Shown: positions 23,025 to 33,322 of the stretch, one piece after another
How positions within the stretch are numbered: the first letter of the stretch is position 1
Layout of the letters: each line of letters starts with the position of its first letter
Assembly (NCBI RefSeq): GCF_052857255.1
Contig: NC_135498.1
Span: 82,980,639-83,044,638 of the forward strand
Length of the DNA stretch: 64,000 nt
Source: Amblyomma americanum
Taxonomy: Eukaryota > Arthropoda > Arachnida > Ixodida > Ixodidae
Reading direction: 5' to 3'
Program-made: the position numbers and the translations under genes
Notes under the pieces: model-generated
The model's database searches: none
What the model was told of the DNA's origin: nothing
Seen by the model: only the letters and a program-made list of their open reading frames with translations

Positions 23025-23615
23025 ATTTCTTTTCTTTTTCTTTATTTTTTGTTGTGTGCTTATATTTTTTGTGTTTTTTAATTGTTTTTTCTTGTAAGGT
23101 TCTTGTTCTATTTTTATTTTATTTTACTTATATTTTTTATTTATTGTCATTATTATTATTCCCGCGGCATTGTGGTTTTTCCGGGGAGCCTTTATAGGCA
23201 CTTCAGGTAGGCGATTTATTGTCGTCTGCTCCTCAGGAAACCACAAGCCGCGGTTTTATCTGTGTGTGTATGGTCCTCTTTTGTTTTTTTTTCTTCTCTT
23301 TTCCTTTTTCTTTCTTTTTTTCATTTTGTTGTTGTTTTTTTTGTGTGTGTGTTTGATTAAAAAATTTTTTTTCATTTTTGCTCTTTTCTCTATTTTACTT
23401 TAAATTTTTTTTCGGGCAGCAATTTTTCTGTTCTCCTCTTTTCTCCTTTTGTGTCTTTGTCTTTTATCTTTTGCAGACCTCTTCTACTGTTCATCTTCTG
23501 CCCGTCTCTTCACTATCTTGTATTTCAACTTTTCACTTTCATCTTTTTCTTCCTTTCTGTGTCTATTTGTCCTTTCTTTTTCTTTTGGGCACCCTCATTC
23601 TGAATTAAAATCAAT
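23025..23615 (+). repeat. T-rich low-complexity tract in the LINE 3' UTR
   Basis: Nearly 600 bases are dominated by T with scattered C, A and G (TTTTTTCT, TTATTTT and similar motifs). Open frames here encode only Phe/Leu-rich chance peptides. Confidence 0.85.
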
Positions 23616-23640
23616 TTTCATCAATAAATCAGCTCGCGCG

Positions 23641-24177
23641 GGGATTTTTCATCCCTTGTGCTCGTTGTGCCCTTAGGACACCGTTTCAGTTACCGTGCCC
23701 ATCACGTTATTTTTCAAATTGGCTTTTTCCACCAAATCAAACTTCTGGCCAAATTGCCTTGTTCATTATTTTTAATTTGTATAAGCCTGGTGATGCTTCT
23801 GCAGGTACAGGCTACTTCTCATTCCCACTTTATTTTTGGCATTGCTTTCCTCCATTCAACCGTGAATGAGAGTTCGATTGGGGCGAAGGTAATTCATTAC
23901 TTGTGTGCGTGCATGTCGGGATCTCTCATAACTATCGCAGCGACAGTATCGAGAATGAGAACGAGATCGTCTCCAGTGAGCTATGGCGGATACCGGGGTG
24001 CAGACCTAGGGATTAATTTCGACTAGTTGTGCGTAGACAATCGCCAGCACACGGGCTTGTTTTCCATTTCGACAACATCGACACGCGGCTTCCCGAAAGT
24101 GCACTCGACCCAGCTTCGTTGTGTAGCGACCACAGTGTAGTAAATATATTTATATTACACCCGGCATAAATATTGAA
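23641..24177. other. Spacer, no gene recognised
   Basis: The sequence is unlike any other part of the window. No domain, repeat or splice-flanked frame could be supported. Confidence 0.4.
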
Positions 24178-24284
24178 AAAAAATTCAGACGGTAACCCAG
24201 AAAGATGATACGCACTAGTCGCTAAAAAAGAAAAAGTTGTGCCAGGCTCTCTGGAACAGGTTTTTGCCAGTCGAAGAACAAACG

Positions 24285-24400
24285 ACAATGAATTTGCTCC
24301 CGGCCGCGGCGCTCGTGTTCCGATAGAAGAAAAATGCTAGAGGCTCGTGTGCTATGCGCTATCAGTCACTTTGGCCCGTTAAACACTTGAAAACCATAAA
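24285..24400 (+). mobile_element. Ruka-like tick SINE fragment, block D copy 1
   Basis: GCTCCCGGCCGCGGCGCTCG, GAAAAATGCTAGAGGCTCGTG, a decayed TATCAGTCACTTTGG and GTTAAACACTTGAAAACCAT keep the order of the 3' half of the tick Ruka SINE. The tRNA-like head is absent. It is internally shortened relative to the 52.2-kb copy. Confidence 0.5.
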
Positions 24401-25399
24401 CGAAAGATTATATAAATAAGACACCAAAAACCACCTGATCCAAGAACCTCGTGTTTGGCGCTCTTTGGCCTTAGTTGCTCTTGCGGCATAAAAACCTAGC
24501 TTCATCATCAAGAACCACCTGATACAGAAAGACAACTGATTAAAAGTAGTACATTTTCTTTCACATAGATGGAGACCGCAGTCATATTCACGGGGGACGC
24601 GTAGGAAGAAAATTACACAAATCGCGCCATCCTGATTGGCAACAGCTTATGAGGCACAGCATTTTTCTTTGAAGTATCAGCGGTGGTAAATGATTCAGAG
24701 TGATTTAAACGTGAACGACCACCGATAGGAACGTTTTCTTGCGTGGATGACCACAGAAGCAAAGCAGCTACGACTTCGAACGAAAGGCTTACCTGACACT
24801 TACCACGTGTCAGAAAGGACTGTCGGTGCCGGTGTCTGAGAGTTCTTCTGTACTCATTCTAAATTTCACGTGAATCGCAGAACTACGCTCTGCGGGCGTT
24901 CGACATTTGAGGAACAGACAGAATGAACGGTGTAAAAGAAGGTCAGCATCGACGAATGCGAAGCTTCTGTGGATCCGATACTTGGGGTGGGGGGCTTGCA
25001 TTTGCTAGTAACAAGCTGACACTTCACGTGACTACACTTACTAGCTGTTCATTTACCCACTCCCAATTTAGTGACTGCATATATATCAAGCGGAGATTCA
25101 TGAAAGCTCTCCTGCGAACTGTCTACGTTGTTCTAATGAAAAATAAATTTTATGGCTAAGAACGGTTGCCCTCATCAGACAGTTTTTTTAAGTAGGAATA
25201 AGGCTGCATTTGTGCATGTCCGAGTAAAGTCACAACACTAGAACTATTACGACTCCAGCTACTCCGCAATGTCAATGAGACATTGTTGTTCAGAGAATAT
25301 CATTGTACATGTAAACCACCGCTCCACGTGTAAGTAAGCCAGGGCACCCCTCCTAATAAAAAAAAATGGGGACAGAAAAAAACAAAATCTAGGGCTCAG

Positions 25400-26440
25400 C
25401 TCCATTCATTTTATGATTATGCCTGCAAGCGATATCCGACAACAGTACTTGACAGCTAACTGGAGTTCGCTATGGCAATAACTGAAAAACTAGACCGCTC
25501 AAATTACAGCTCCCGCTGAGAGTACGAAATTTGAATCCATAAAAGTTCCGCTGTAGGATCTGTTAAACGAAGACCTCTCGTAAACAATGCTGAATTTGCC
25601 AGCAGTGCAATTTCCGCGATTTAGGACATCAATGGCCAGCGTTTATCATAATAAAACGCGGTGAGTGGGGGCCAGACAAGGCTGGACTTAATCTATAGTG
25701 CGCGAGCACTGCATCTATCAGACGGACGTGAGACAAATTTGAGGAAATCACAAAACACATTTATTGCTGCGGTAAACATGCCGAAATGCAGATACACAAG
25801 AACCGACATCCACAGAGATAACTGTACACGACAATGACAGACATTAGGTTGGACGAAAAAATGTAAATACGAATAATGCCACCCTGCCTGTACACCTCAC
25901 AGAACTTCTCATACATGTCGACGAACTGCCGCAGTGATTAAAATTTCGTCCAGAAATCTCTCTTAAACGAAGGTCTCCAGTAGCCATTAAAATCATCGGT
26001 TGCAGTTTAAGACATCCATGTACGACAATCTAGAACAAACGTTTTATGTCGGTGCAGGCTGGGCTGAACAGAATCTGTGGGACGCGAACACTCCGTATGT
26101 CAGACGGACGTGAGGCAGAATGGGCAAAAAAACCCAACTAGGCATTCACAAACGCCTAAGCTGACATTCCACAACGACAATTATACACGACAAGGACATT
26201 CATTGATTTGGACGAACGGAAAAAGGTAATGCAATTTATGAATTTGTGGGATGCGAACGCTGTACATGGCTGACCACCGTGAGGCACATGCCGGAAAATT
26301 GCAAAACGCACATATTGCTCCGGTACACGTGCGCAATTGTACACAGGGAAAATCAAAATGCGAAATCTTCAACGAGAAGTGTACATGACCAGGACATTCA
26401 TAAGTTCGCACGAAAATAAAAAGGTAGTGCAAATGTTATT
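25400..26440. repeat. Degenerate tandem monomers (about 385 bp), block D copy 1
   Basis: The motif series 'AAACGAAG', 'GACATCAATGGCC', 'GCTGGAC/GCTGGGC', 'GCGAACACT', 'CAGACGGACGTGAG', 'ACACATTTATTGC', 'AACCGACATCCAC' and 'GACATTCAT' recurs at 25560-25870 and 25970-26200, with a shorter third unit at 26240-26430. The first two are spaced about 382-385 bp. Related single units occur at 29990-30420 and in block D copy 2. Minus-strand frames through them (for example FGMFTAVINVF) vary and are not called as genes. Confidence 0.6.
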
Positions 26441-26609
26441 GTCATATTTACACGCACGACAAAGAGAACGCAAGTCCTCCTGACGGGTAAAACTAACTCT
26501 GTGGACAAGGTCCTTGTTTAGCACGGTTTCACACAGCTGTCGCTTTCCGCAATGTTGAAATTTTCTTCTAGGAAGGCGTCAGGTGAGCTCAGTGGGAACT
26601 CGTCAGCGG

Positions 26610-27188
26610 TCAAAATTCACCTTCCATAGTGTTGAGCAGTTCGTCCATAAAGCCATCAGGACACGGTTCGGCGCCGCTGTCCGTGCTCAGGGCGTCGTGG
26701 CCAGAAGGCGAACGGAGATCTGCACCTGAACTGGAATCCCCGGATACCAACGCCGTGTGGCTTGCGGAGTCGGGGAGAAGGCTTGTTGCGTCGATGTAGT
26801 GGAACCTCTTGAAACGTCTCAGCGGAATGCCTGCGAGAAAAACACGGCGGGAAACTCTCGGTCAGTACTCCAAGTTTCCACTGTATCCTAGGGAACATCA
26901 CTGGGCAAAAAAAGCGCTCCATGAAAATAAACGGAAAAACTTACCACCTCTGATGACAACCTTCTGTAGATCTTTCAATTCCAACACAGCGTTGTCGCCT
27001 TCTTCAGCTGTATGCTTTCCTTCCACGGCTGCTCCACATAGGCGTAGTTGGGGTTCACGCAGGGCCAACTCGACTCTCCGCGGGCAGACGATGTTCCCAT
27101 TGGGGAGCGTGAAGCGAACACGCCGGCGTCTCCGTGTCCTGGAGACATCCACGGACCGAGGCTGGCTAGCATCCACGATGGGCTTCAT
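26610..27188 (-). CDS. Unassigned two-exon gene candidate, block D copy 1
   Basis: Minus-strand exon 1 is 27188-26945, starting with ATG (MKPIVDASQ). The intron is 26944-26831 (114 bases, phase 1) with donor GTAAGT and acceptor TTTTTCTCGCAG. Exon 2 is 26830-26610, ending in TGA, for a 154-residue product. Exon 1 holds a basic stretch RRRRRVRFTLPNG, which contains an RVxF-type docking motif, then CPRRVELALREPQLRLCGAA. Exon 2 holds GIPLRRFKRFHYID and an acidic Ser/Asp-rich end SGADLRSPSGHDALSTDSG, then DGFMDELLNTMEGEF. The basic-then-acidic layout suggests a small nuclear regulator, which is inference only. I recognise no family. Copy 2 at 62256-62834 keeps the intron length and splice sites. 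Confidence 0.5.
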
Positions 27189-27430
27189 GACCACGGCTGG
27201 GCAGCAGGAATGCGACCTCGGAAACACGCCTGTCTGATGTGACAGCTGAGCGTCGTCTGGTTAGCGCGCAGTGGTTCGCCACCCCCTCTCACTCACCAAA
27301 CAACTCTCTCCCGGAAGTCCACACCCTAGCCCTGCAACCTCCGTCCATCAGCTTTTCTTTCCCCTCCTCCGCGCATACAAAAGCGTTATCACCACCTTTT
27401 GTTGATAGCTGTCCGGATTAAGCTACTTGC
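27189..27430 (-). promoter_or_regulatory. Upstream region of the D two-exon candidate
   Basis: On the minus strand this runs from TAATCCGGACAGC to GCTGTCACATCAGACAGG just before the exon. It is conserved in copy 2 (about 62835-63070), where an initiator-like TCAGT occurs in CACATCAGTCAG. A diverged version lies in the opposite orientation at 53790-53975 and ends at the same GCTGTCACA. It is a plausible promoter and leader. No clear TATA box is present. Confidence 0.3.
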
Positions 27431-28259
27431 AGCTGAACAGATTCAAGCCAGTCATTTCCGGTCTCTAAATTCTGTTTTCGGTCTTCTGTAACTTCCCAGA
27501 AGTCAGCCCCCTTCTTGCCTCTCCCTAAAAAAAAGTGCAGTTTCCATTTGAACCTTCTTACTTCACTTTTCTCGGGGCACGAAATGGGAGATCAAGCAAG
27601 TTATGGTCGTCTTCACCTGATTTTTTCTTCTAGTATTGGTTACCAAAGTCAAAGAAAGATAAGTTTAAAGCTTCCCTCGATTTCAGATGCCGGCCTACTT
27701 ATGGCACCCACATATTTTGAGGAACTTTCGCCTTGTGGTTTTTGAGTTTTGCTCGAGGCTATTGATACACTAAAATTATGTCACAACCTCCTTCTTTTAA
27801 CTTTTCATCTCCTGTGTCGTCATGGCCAAACTATTAGCTCACCACATTTTCTTGATCGGTGTGTGGATTAATCTGTCTTAGAAATAAATATGTCCCACAG
27901 CGGTGAAGGCTGGACCGCGTCTTGTTCTAAGGTTCTGGTTGTGAAACCCCCTCCCACTTAACCTGTTCTCTCCCATCATTGCACACACGCTGTAAACATG
28001 TGCTGACGACCCTCTCTCTTCCCCTCAACTACGTGGAAAATATGTTATTACCACATACTTGTAATTCATGCCCGAAAGGCGCTTTGCTTAATGGCATCTA
28101 AGTAGCAAAGCCTTTCATCATAGCTGTTTTGAGCTACAGAAATGGCAATAGGAGGATGGATAATTGTGGTCGAAGCTATTTTTTGTCTTCATTTTGGAAA
28201 CGTCTTAAGGAGTCAAACAATTTCTGTTTGGAATATTGTTTTGAAACATGTCGGTATGT
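27431..28259. other. Block D interior, no gene recognised
   Basis: Collinear with about 63070-63920 in copy 2. The sequence is CT-rich near 27490-27560 and AT-rich after. No feature could be recognised. Confidence 0.4.
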
Positions 28260-28614
28260 GTCAATGGAAAGGAAAACGATAGATTTTACGTTAAGAGGCT
28301 GGAAGCGGGCAGAGTGAGCGAGGGAACATTTGCGTGTCTATGACATTCTACTCGAAATCAACAGGAAGAAATGGGCTTGGACAGAGGATGCAATGCGAAG
28401 ACAATATAACGGCTTGTCCTTAAGGGGAAGTGAGTGGATTCTAAGAGAAGGCAAACGTAGCAAGTGGCTCGAGAAAGTTAGGCGGCCGAAGAGATTAAGA
28501 AGTTTGCGGGATGCATTGACCGCTGCTTGCAAAGGACCAGGGAAATTGGAAAGACAGGGGAGATGCCTTTCCCCCGAAGTGGTCGCAGTCAGGCTGATGT
28601 TGATGTCAGTATAA
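28260..28614 (+). pseudogene. LINE ORF2 C-terminal end, decayed
   Basis: INRKKWAWTEDAMRRQYNGL, SEWILREGKRSK and RRPKRLRSLRDAL resemble the end of arthropod endonuclease-reverse transcriptases (typically KWAGHVMRR, WIPREGKRSRGRP, TRW, W...A.DR), with several conserved Trp and Gly positions lost. The RT itself is absent. The beginning of this stretch is shared with block D copy 2 at the window end, so the remnant predates the duplication. Confidence 0.45.
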
Positions 28615-29074
28615 ACGCACCTGCTGCTATACCACGGCCGCTTATCAACTGGGCGCGTCTGTACGCTGTCAGCAGCTATAAGCTTGTTAACCAAACCAAC
28701 CATACTTATGTCGCACGGTTTCAATCGCACATGAGATGTCTGCACAGAGGTGGCTTGCGTGGTTAAGGCTGAATCACACCACGTACCTGTCTGCGAATCA
28801 GCAACCGAGAAATGTCAAATGGCTTCACCCCCGCGCGTTTTATAGGAGGCCCGCGAATCTGTGCGGGCCAGGTCTGGCAACCGCCCTGCTCTTCCCAACG
28901 TTTCTGCTGCCGTAAATGTCTCTCTCACTCTGATTCATTTTCAAGACCCCAGGGATAATTCGATTAAATGCTAGTTATTCAACATTCAACTGCCACTCCC
29001 TTAGAGTTCATGCTAGCCAGTCCAAAGGGACCAATCATCGGCGAGAGGGATGAAATCGGCCAAGGGGAAGAAAA
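28615..29074. other. Spacer, no gene recognised
   Basis: No domain or repeat could be recognised. Confidence 0.4.
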
Positions 29075-29460
29075 ATTCAGGGGGCACTTTGTTGGCCTTA
29101 AGTGCGGTGAGGCGAAAGCCTTTAGCGCGGTGTTGCTGCTTGTGTCACTGATGTGGGGTTAAAATGTTAAGTATAGAGTTGTTTTTGAATCTTAAGTGCT
29201 GGAGGGGCGTTTGGGACGCACCCGTCTGATTCGACGCCTTTCCGCAAACACTCTCCAGCATCGTAAACAAGGAGAACAACACACGCGTTGGCAATAAGTA
29301 GCTAGTCGTTAGCACGCTCGGCTGCGTAACGGAAGGATGGTGGTTCGAAACCCAATCGTGCACAAAGATTTTTTTTCTTGTCGGGATGAAGAGCGTAACG
29401 GACGGGCGGACAGGGTCGCGAGCATGAGCCATTAAAGGCTTTCGCCTTAATAAGTAGACG
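29075..29460 (+). mobile_element. tRNA-derived SINE-like repeat with inverted hairpin ends, copy 2
   Basis: An A-box-like TAGCTAGTCGTTAGC from 29299 and a B box GGTTCGAAAC at 29342-29351 lie between GAGGCGAAAGCCTTTA (29109-29124) and its inverted partner TAAAGGCTTTCGCCTT (29433-29448). The order and internal landmarks (GTCTGATTCGAC, CTCTCCAGCA, CACGCTCGGCTGCG) match the 7.8-kb copy. Confidence 0.6.
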
Positions 29461-29501
29461 CCATTGACTAGAAGGGCTCCTTTTAGGATAAGGGGTGGGG
29501 A

Positions 29502-29513
29502 GGGGGGGGGGGG
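29502..29513. repeat. Poly-G tract (12 G)
   Basis: An uninterrupted G run next to further short G runs from 29492. Confidence 0.9.
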
Positions 29514-29879
29514 CATTTGCCTGGCTCAAAGTTGGCTAGGGTGGGGAGCGGTGAAGAGGGGAGCAGGCCTGATGCAGCCCCTGTCCGCGGACACAGTGAT
29601 AGAATCCATGCGCGTGGACAAATCTCGTCTACTTGTTTTTTTCTGCTTCCAAGCGTTGCCAATGACTTTAAAGCAATCTAGCGACTTTGGTTCACCAATA
29701 GAGTTAGTCGGGCGCGAAGCGCGCTGAGGCCGTTTCCAATGATATCGGCAGGAGGCGCTGCAGCTCACTTCATCTTGAAGTCACTGGTTTCTTTACTTCA
29801 TCTGAAGGAGGCTAGAGCCGTGCTGCGCGAATTATGCGCTTTTGATTTCCGCAAAAATCGCCCACTCAATAGATCAGTA
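29514..29879. other. Spacer, no gene recognised
   Basis: No feature could be supported on either strand. Confidence 0.4.
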
Positions 29880-30423
29880 TGCTGAGACAAAAATATAAAA
29901 ATCTTCAGCTAAAGAATAAATGATTCTCTATTGGTCCGCATCATTCATTTTGCGATTGCGGCTGCAACTGGTCTCTGAACCGCTTACGCGTACTTTTTAA
30001 AAAGATCATTGATGGATTGGTAGCCCTTATGGCAGTGACAGAAAGCTATTCCGCTCAAGCTAGAGCCCCCGCTGGAAGTACGAAAAGTTAAATGCATAAA
30101 AATTCAGTTCCACTTTCTTAAACGAAGGCCTTTTGTAAAAGGCGCTCAATTTTCCAGCAGAGCAATTTCTGTAGTTTTGTACATCCATGGCCAACTCGTA
30201 CCCTAAGGAAACGTTTCAAGTGGTGTTCAGTCAGGGCTGGACGGAGTCTGTGGGACGCGAATGCTGCATCTTTCAGATTGGCGTGATAAACAACCGAGGG
30301 AAGTGCAACAAACACATTTATTGCTTTTGTAAACATGCCAAACTGCACATACACAAACCCGACGTCCACAAAAGGAAGTGCACACCACACTGAGATACAG
30401 TAGGCAGAGCGATAAACGTAAAT
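29880..30423. repeat. Block D-type monomer, diverged
   Basis: CATTCATTTTGCGATTGCGG, TATGGCAGTGACAG, TTAAACGAAGGCC, GTCTGTGGGACGCGAATGC, ACACATTTATTGC and CCGACGTCCAC follow the order of 25400-25830 in block D. It abuts the start of block B copy 2 at 30424, whereas block B copy 1 has unrelated sequence upstream. Confidence 0.55.
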
Positions 30424-30890
30424 ATATTCCGCGAGCTAAACGCAAAATTTTTGAACTGACACGTTTTGCAAGCAATTTTAGGAGAAAACACATGAAGTAT
30501 GAGAGAGATTGCTTCAATTTGTTTTTCTTTCCTTCACGTTGCAAAATGTAGTTACTCCACTTGTGACGTAGGTCACCTCAGTTAACGAAATGCGGACATC
30601 AGCTTTGTCAGGACCATCGTTACTGGCATGGAAAGAAAAAAAAGTACAAATGAAACACCACATTATCAATGCATCACATCTATTGTGAGCTGAATTTATT
30701 GCTCCTCAACAAGTGGCATTGAAAATTGTGGTTACAATGAAAAAGCTAAAAACCGAGTAATAAAAAAAAGCTTGCCTGTTCGGACATTTTTCATGGAACA
30801 GGGCAAGAATTGAAATGGCAGTGATGAGCATGCAACTCTTGACTAGCAATGACACGCAAACATGAAATTTTCCTCCTTCTAGGCCTGCTT

Positions 30891-31158
30891 TTAGTGCTCC
30901 AGAAACGAAAGCTCCAGATCCGAAAATTGTGCATCCTCCGGCAAATTGAAGGTTTCTTCGTACAGCCAGCGCTAGTCCTCGGGCTTCTCTTCGGCGGGGC
31001 GTTGTTACTTTTCTTTTTTTCCATTCGGCGAGTCAGCCCTGGTCAGCTTTATTTTGAGAGGATCTGCGCCGGCAGTGCATATACACAATCCCGATGGGCC
31101 GGCCTCCTCGCCGTCTCTGGATGTTTGGTTTGGCTGGAACTTCTTGGTCGGCCAAGGC
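30891..31158 (-). pseudogene. Acidic-tail family fragment, block B copy 2
   Basis: The minus strand gives WPTKKFQPNQTSRDGEEAGP (SG), then TRADSPNGKKEK and a stop, and after a frame change RPAEEKPED, TAG, RWLYEETFNLPEDAQFSDLE and SFLEH with TAA ending at 30891. It matches 10307-10575 and, more distantly, 5652-5864. Most differences from copy 1 in the last 25 codons change the amino acid, so the tail does not look constrained in at least one copy. The family is unknown. See the basic exon at 34173 for a possible upstream exon. Confidence 0.4.
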
Positions 31159-31478
31159 TCATCTACAAAAATGAACGGACGAACAGTTTGAATAAAGTGA
31201 CGATTAGGTGCAGAACTGGTCTATGCAAGAGTATATTTTCATTAAAATGCAACGAAGATGAAACAATCTTTACATCCAGCGCCTCGTCTCGGCGTCCCTC
31301 CTTTGCTTCGTATTGACTGCAACTATAAGAATATATTAGCAGGGTGTTTCGCCGGCGGTATCTGTGAATACGAACAGGCTGCAGTTGTGCGGCTAGAATG
31401 CACATAAATGCTTTCTAAACTGCCACCTTTTAAATACGGTATTCGCCGAAAGCGCCCCTAACACGAGGCGCAGAGGTT

Positions 31479-33322
31479 TATTTATTTATTTATTTGTGAT
31501 ACCCTCAAGGTACAAAGTACATTTCAGAGGGGAAGGGCAGTTGTTAACAAGAAAAATAAACAAAGCACAATTCATACAAAACTATAGAACAACGGAGGCA
31601 GGATAAAAAGAAGTGAGCAAAATGAACACGGTACAGATTAATAAAATAGTTTAAGAACAATACTAATACGTGGAGAACACAACACTCCAATAAAATATAA
31701 AAGCGATCATTATGTAATCAGAGTGGTAAGTATTCTTCTAAATTGAGTTGAATCAGTGATGCTAGTTAATGATGCGGGTAGGGAATTCCATTCTTTAGAA
31801 GTTAGCGGGAAATATGATTGCGCACATGTCACTGTGTTACAATGAGGCACTGTGACCTTGTGTTGATGATCACGACGGTGAGAAATGAACGGTGCTGGTT
31901 GAATCCATCGAGAGCGAAGTTGAAAATTGGAGTAGAAAATCTTATGGAATAGGCAGATGCGGAAGTGCTTACGGCGGGTAGCTAGGGGCAGGAGGTTTAA
32001 AGACTTTTTCATTTGGGTGACGCTAGATGTACGATGGTAATTGCCTAAAATGAATCTAGTTGCACGATTCTGGACAGTTTCCAGAACCTGTGTCAGTGAG
32101 ACCTGTCCAGGGTCCCATATAGATGAAGCGTATTCCATTTTCGGTCGTACGTAGGTCATGTATAATAATGATTTTAATGAAGATGGAGCAAGTGTAAAAT
32201 TTCTTCGAAGATAACCAAGCGTTTTGTTTGCTTTAGATGCTATATGTTCTATATGAAGTTTCCAGGACAGGGTGTTAGTTATATGTATGCCAAGATACCG
32301 GTACGATCTTACGCTTTCAAGGGGATGACTGTGAAGAAAATAAGGAGGACAAGTAGTATTTGAACGTGAAACTCTCATAGATTTGCATTTTTTAATATTT
32401 AGTTCCATTTTCCAATTATGACACCAGTCTAGTATGTTATTAAGATCGACCTGGAGAGAGCGAATATCGGAATCGTTAGTTATTTTACGGTAAATCACGC
32501 AGTCGTCGGCAAACAAACAAATCCTAGAGTTAACAGTAGCAGGCAGATCATTAATATAAATCAGGAACAGTAAAGGGCCAAGGACAGATCCTTGAGGAAC
32601 CCCAGAACCAACTGGCACGGTAGAAGAATTAGTGTCATTAGCATGCACAAACTGAAGGCGAGAAAAAAGAAACGCGCGAATCCAGTTCAGAACAGAAGGG
32701 TCAATATTTAGAATGCTGAGTTTATATAGAAGTAATGAATGGTTAACTTTATCGAATGCCTTAGCGAAGTCGAGAAAAATGCAGTCTGTGGAAAACGCGG
32801 AGTCTAAGTAGAAGTGCAGATCATTAGTAAAGGAAAGTAATTGAGTTTCACAGGAGAAACCTTTCCGAAAGCCATGCTGAGTCAGAGAAAAGAAGCTATT
32901 ATCTTCAAGAAAATTAACAAGGTGAGTGAGAATTATATGTTCCATTATTTTGCAGGGTATTGATGTGAGAGAGATGGGTCGATAGTTAGATGGGTTCTGT
33001 TTGTCACCGGCTTTATGTACAGGTATGACCTTAGCAGTTTTCCAGTCCTCGGGTAGTACGCCATCATGGTACGACTGTGAGAATATGCTTTCCAAAATGA
33101 TAGAGGTATATTCAACAGTATTCCGAAGAAATTTGCTATTAATGCCATCGATTCCGCTAGAAGATGTTTGTTTTAAATTATTAATGATCGGTATAATGCC
33201 ATGAGAGTCAAACACAATTGGATCCATACAGTAGTAGTTACACGATTGGAGTTTGGGATGGTGGCGATCAACGGATGAGGAAGAAAATGACTGGACAAAA
33301 GAGTCATTTAGTGAAGTGGCAC
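31479..33322 (-). mobile_element. 5'-truncated CR1/L2/Jockey-like LINE inserted in block B copy 2
   Basis: The element is absent from block B copy 1. It is flanked by AGGTT at 31474-31478 and 33323-33327, and copy 1 has a single AGGTT at 10891-10895. On the minus strand it begins inside the region before the RT domain, so endonuclease and 5' end are missing. It ends in an AAAT-type tail (TTTA repeats at 31479-31492 on the plus strand). The RT frame has no stop. This is a textbook target-primed, 5'-truncated insertion younger than the B-C-A duplication. Confidence 0.88.
31710..33322 (-). CDS. LINE reverse transcriptase (5'-truncated ORF2)
   Basis: About 537 codons of uninterrupted LINE ORF2 read from the element's 5' junction to TAA at 31710. 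Motifs in order are SNYRPISLTSIPCKIMEHII (motif 1), HGFRKGFSCETQL (2), CIFLDFAKAFDKVNHSLL (motif A with catalytic Asp), GSGVPQGSVLGPLLFLIYIN (B) and CLFADDCVIY (C, FADD). SYRYLGIHI (D/E), the CR1/Jockey-type thumb VRPKMEYASSIWDP and a C-terminal NSLPASLTSI follow. There is no RNase H domain. No start codon lies within the element. An ATG at 33380 in the flanking repeat is in frame by chance. It could only act as an RT if another promoter drove it. Confidence 0.85.

Larger units (their letters stand above)
21024..23640 (+). mobile_element. 5'-truncated, decayed R1/I-type LINE
   Basis: The element begins inside the RT domain (APASYRPIVINSVVGKVLER) directly after block A, a typical 5' truncation. 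It continues with a C-terminal RT part, an RNase H domain, a Cys-His knuckle, then a 3' UTR that is extremely T-rich (23025-23615) with an AATAAA near 23622. GC content of the coding part is much higher than that of its surroundings. No target duplication of the 5' junction was found at the 3' side, so the downstream boundary is uncertain and the junction may have been rearranged. Confidence 0.65.
24178..28327. repeat. Segmental repeat block D, copy 1
   Basis: This block is collinear with 58751 to the window end, starting at AAAATTCAGACGGTAA. Copy 2 differs by a 141-base palindromic insertion and a tandem duplication of about 1 kb. The block contains a Ruka-like SINE fragment, degenerate tandem monomers, a two-exon reading frame on the minus strand and the start of a decayed LINE end. 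Confidence 0.85.

Noticed and set aside
23170..23676. Several Phe-rich open frames of 75-77 codons
   Set aside because: They are translations of the T-rich low-complexity tract.
25690..26440. Minus-strand peptides such as FGMFTAVINVF as a protein repeat family
   Set aside because: Frames are not kept between monomers. The similarity is explained by the DNA repeat.
26945..27188. Assignment of the block D candidate to PPP1R15 (GADD34-like) because of its RVRF motif
   Set aside because: Only the short docking motif matches. The residues after it do not follow the PPP1R15 pattern.
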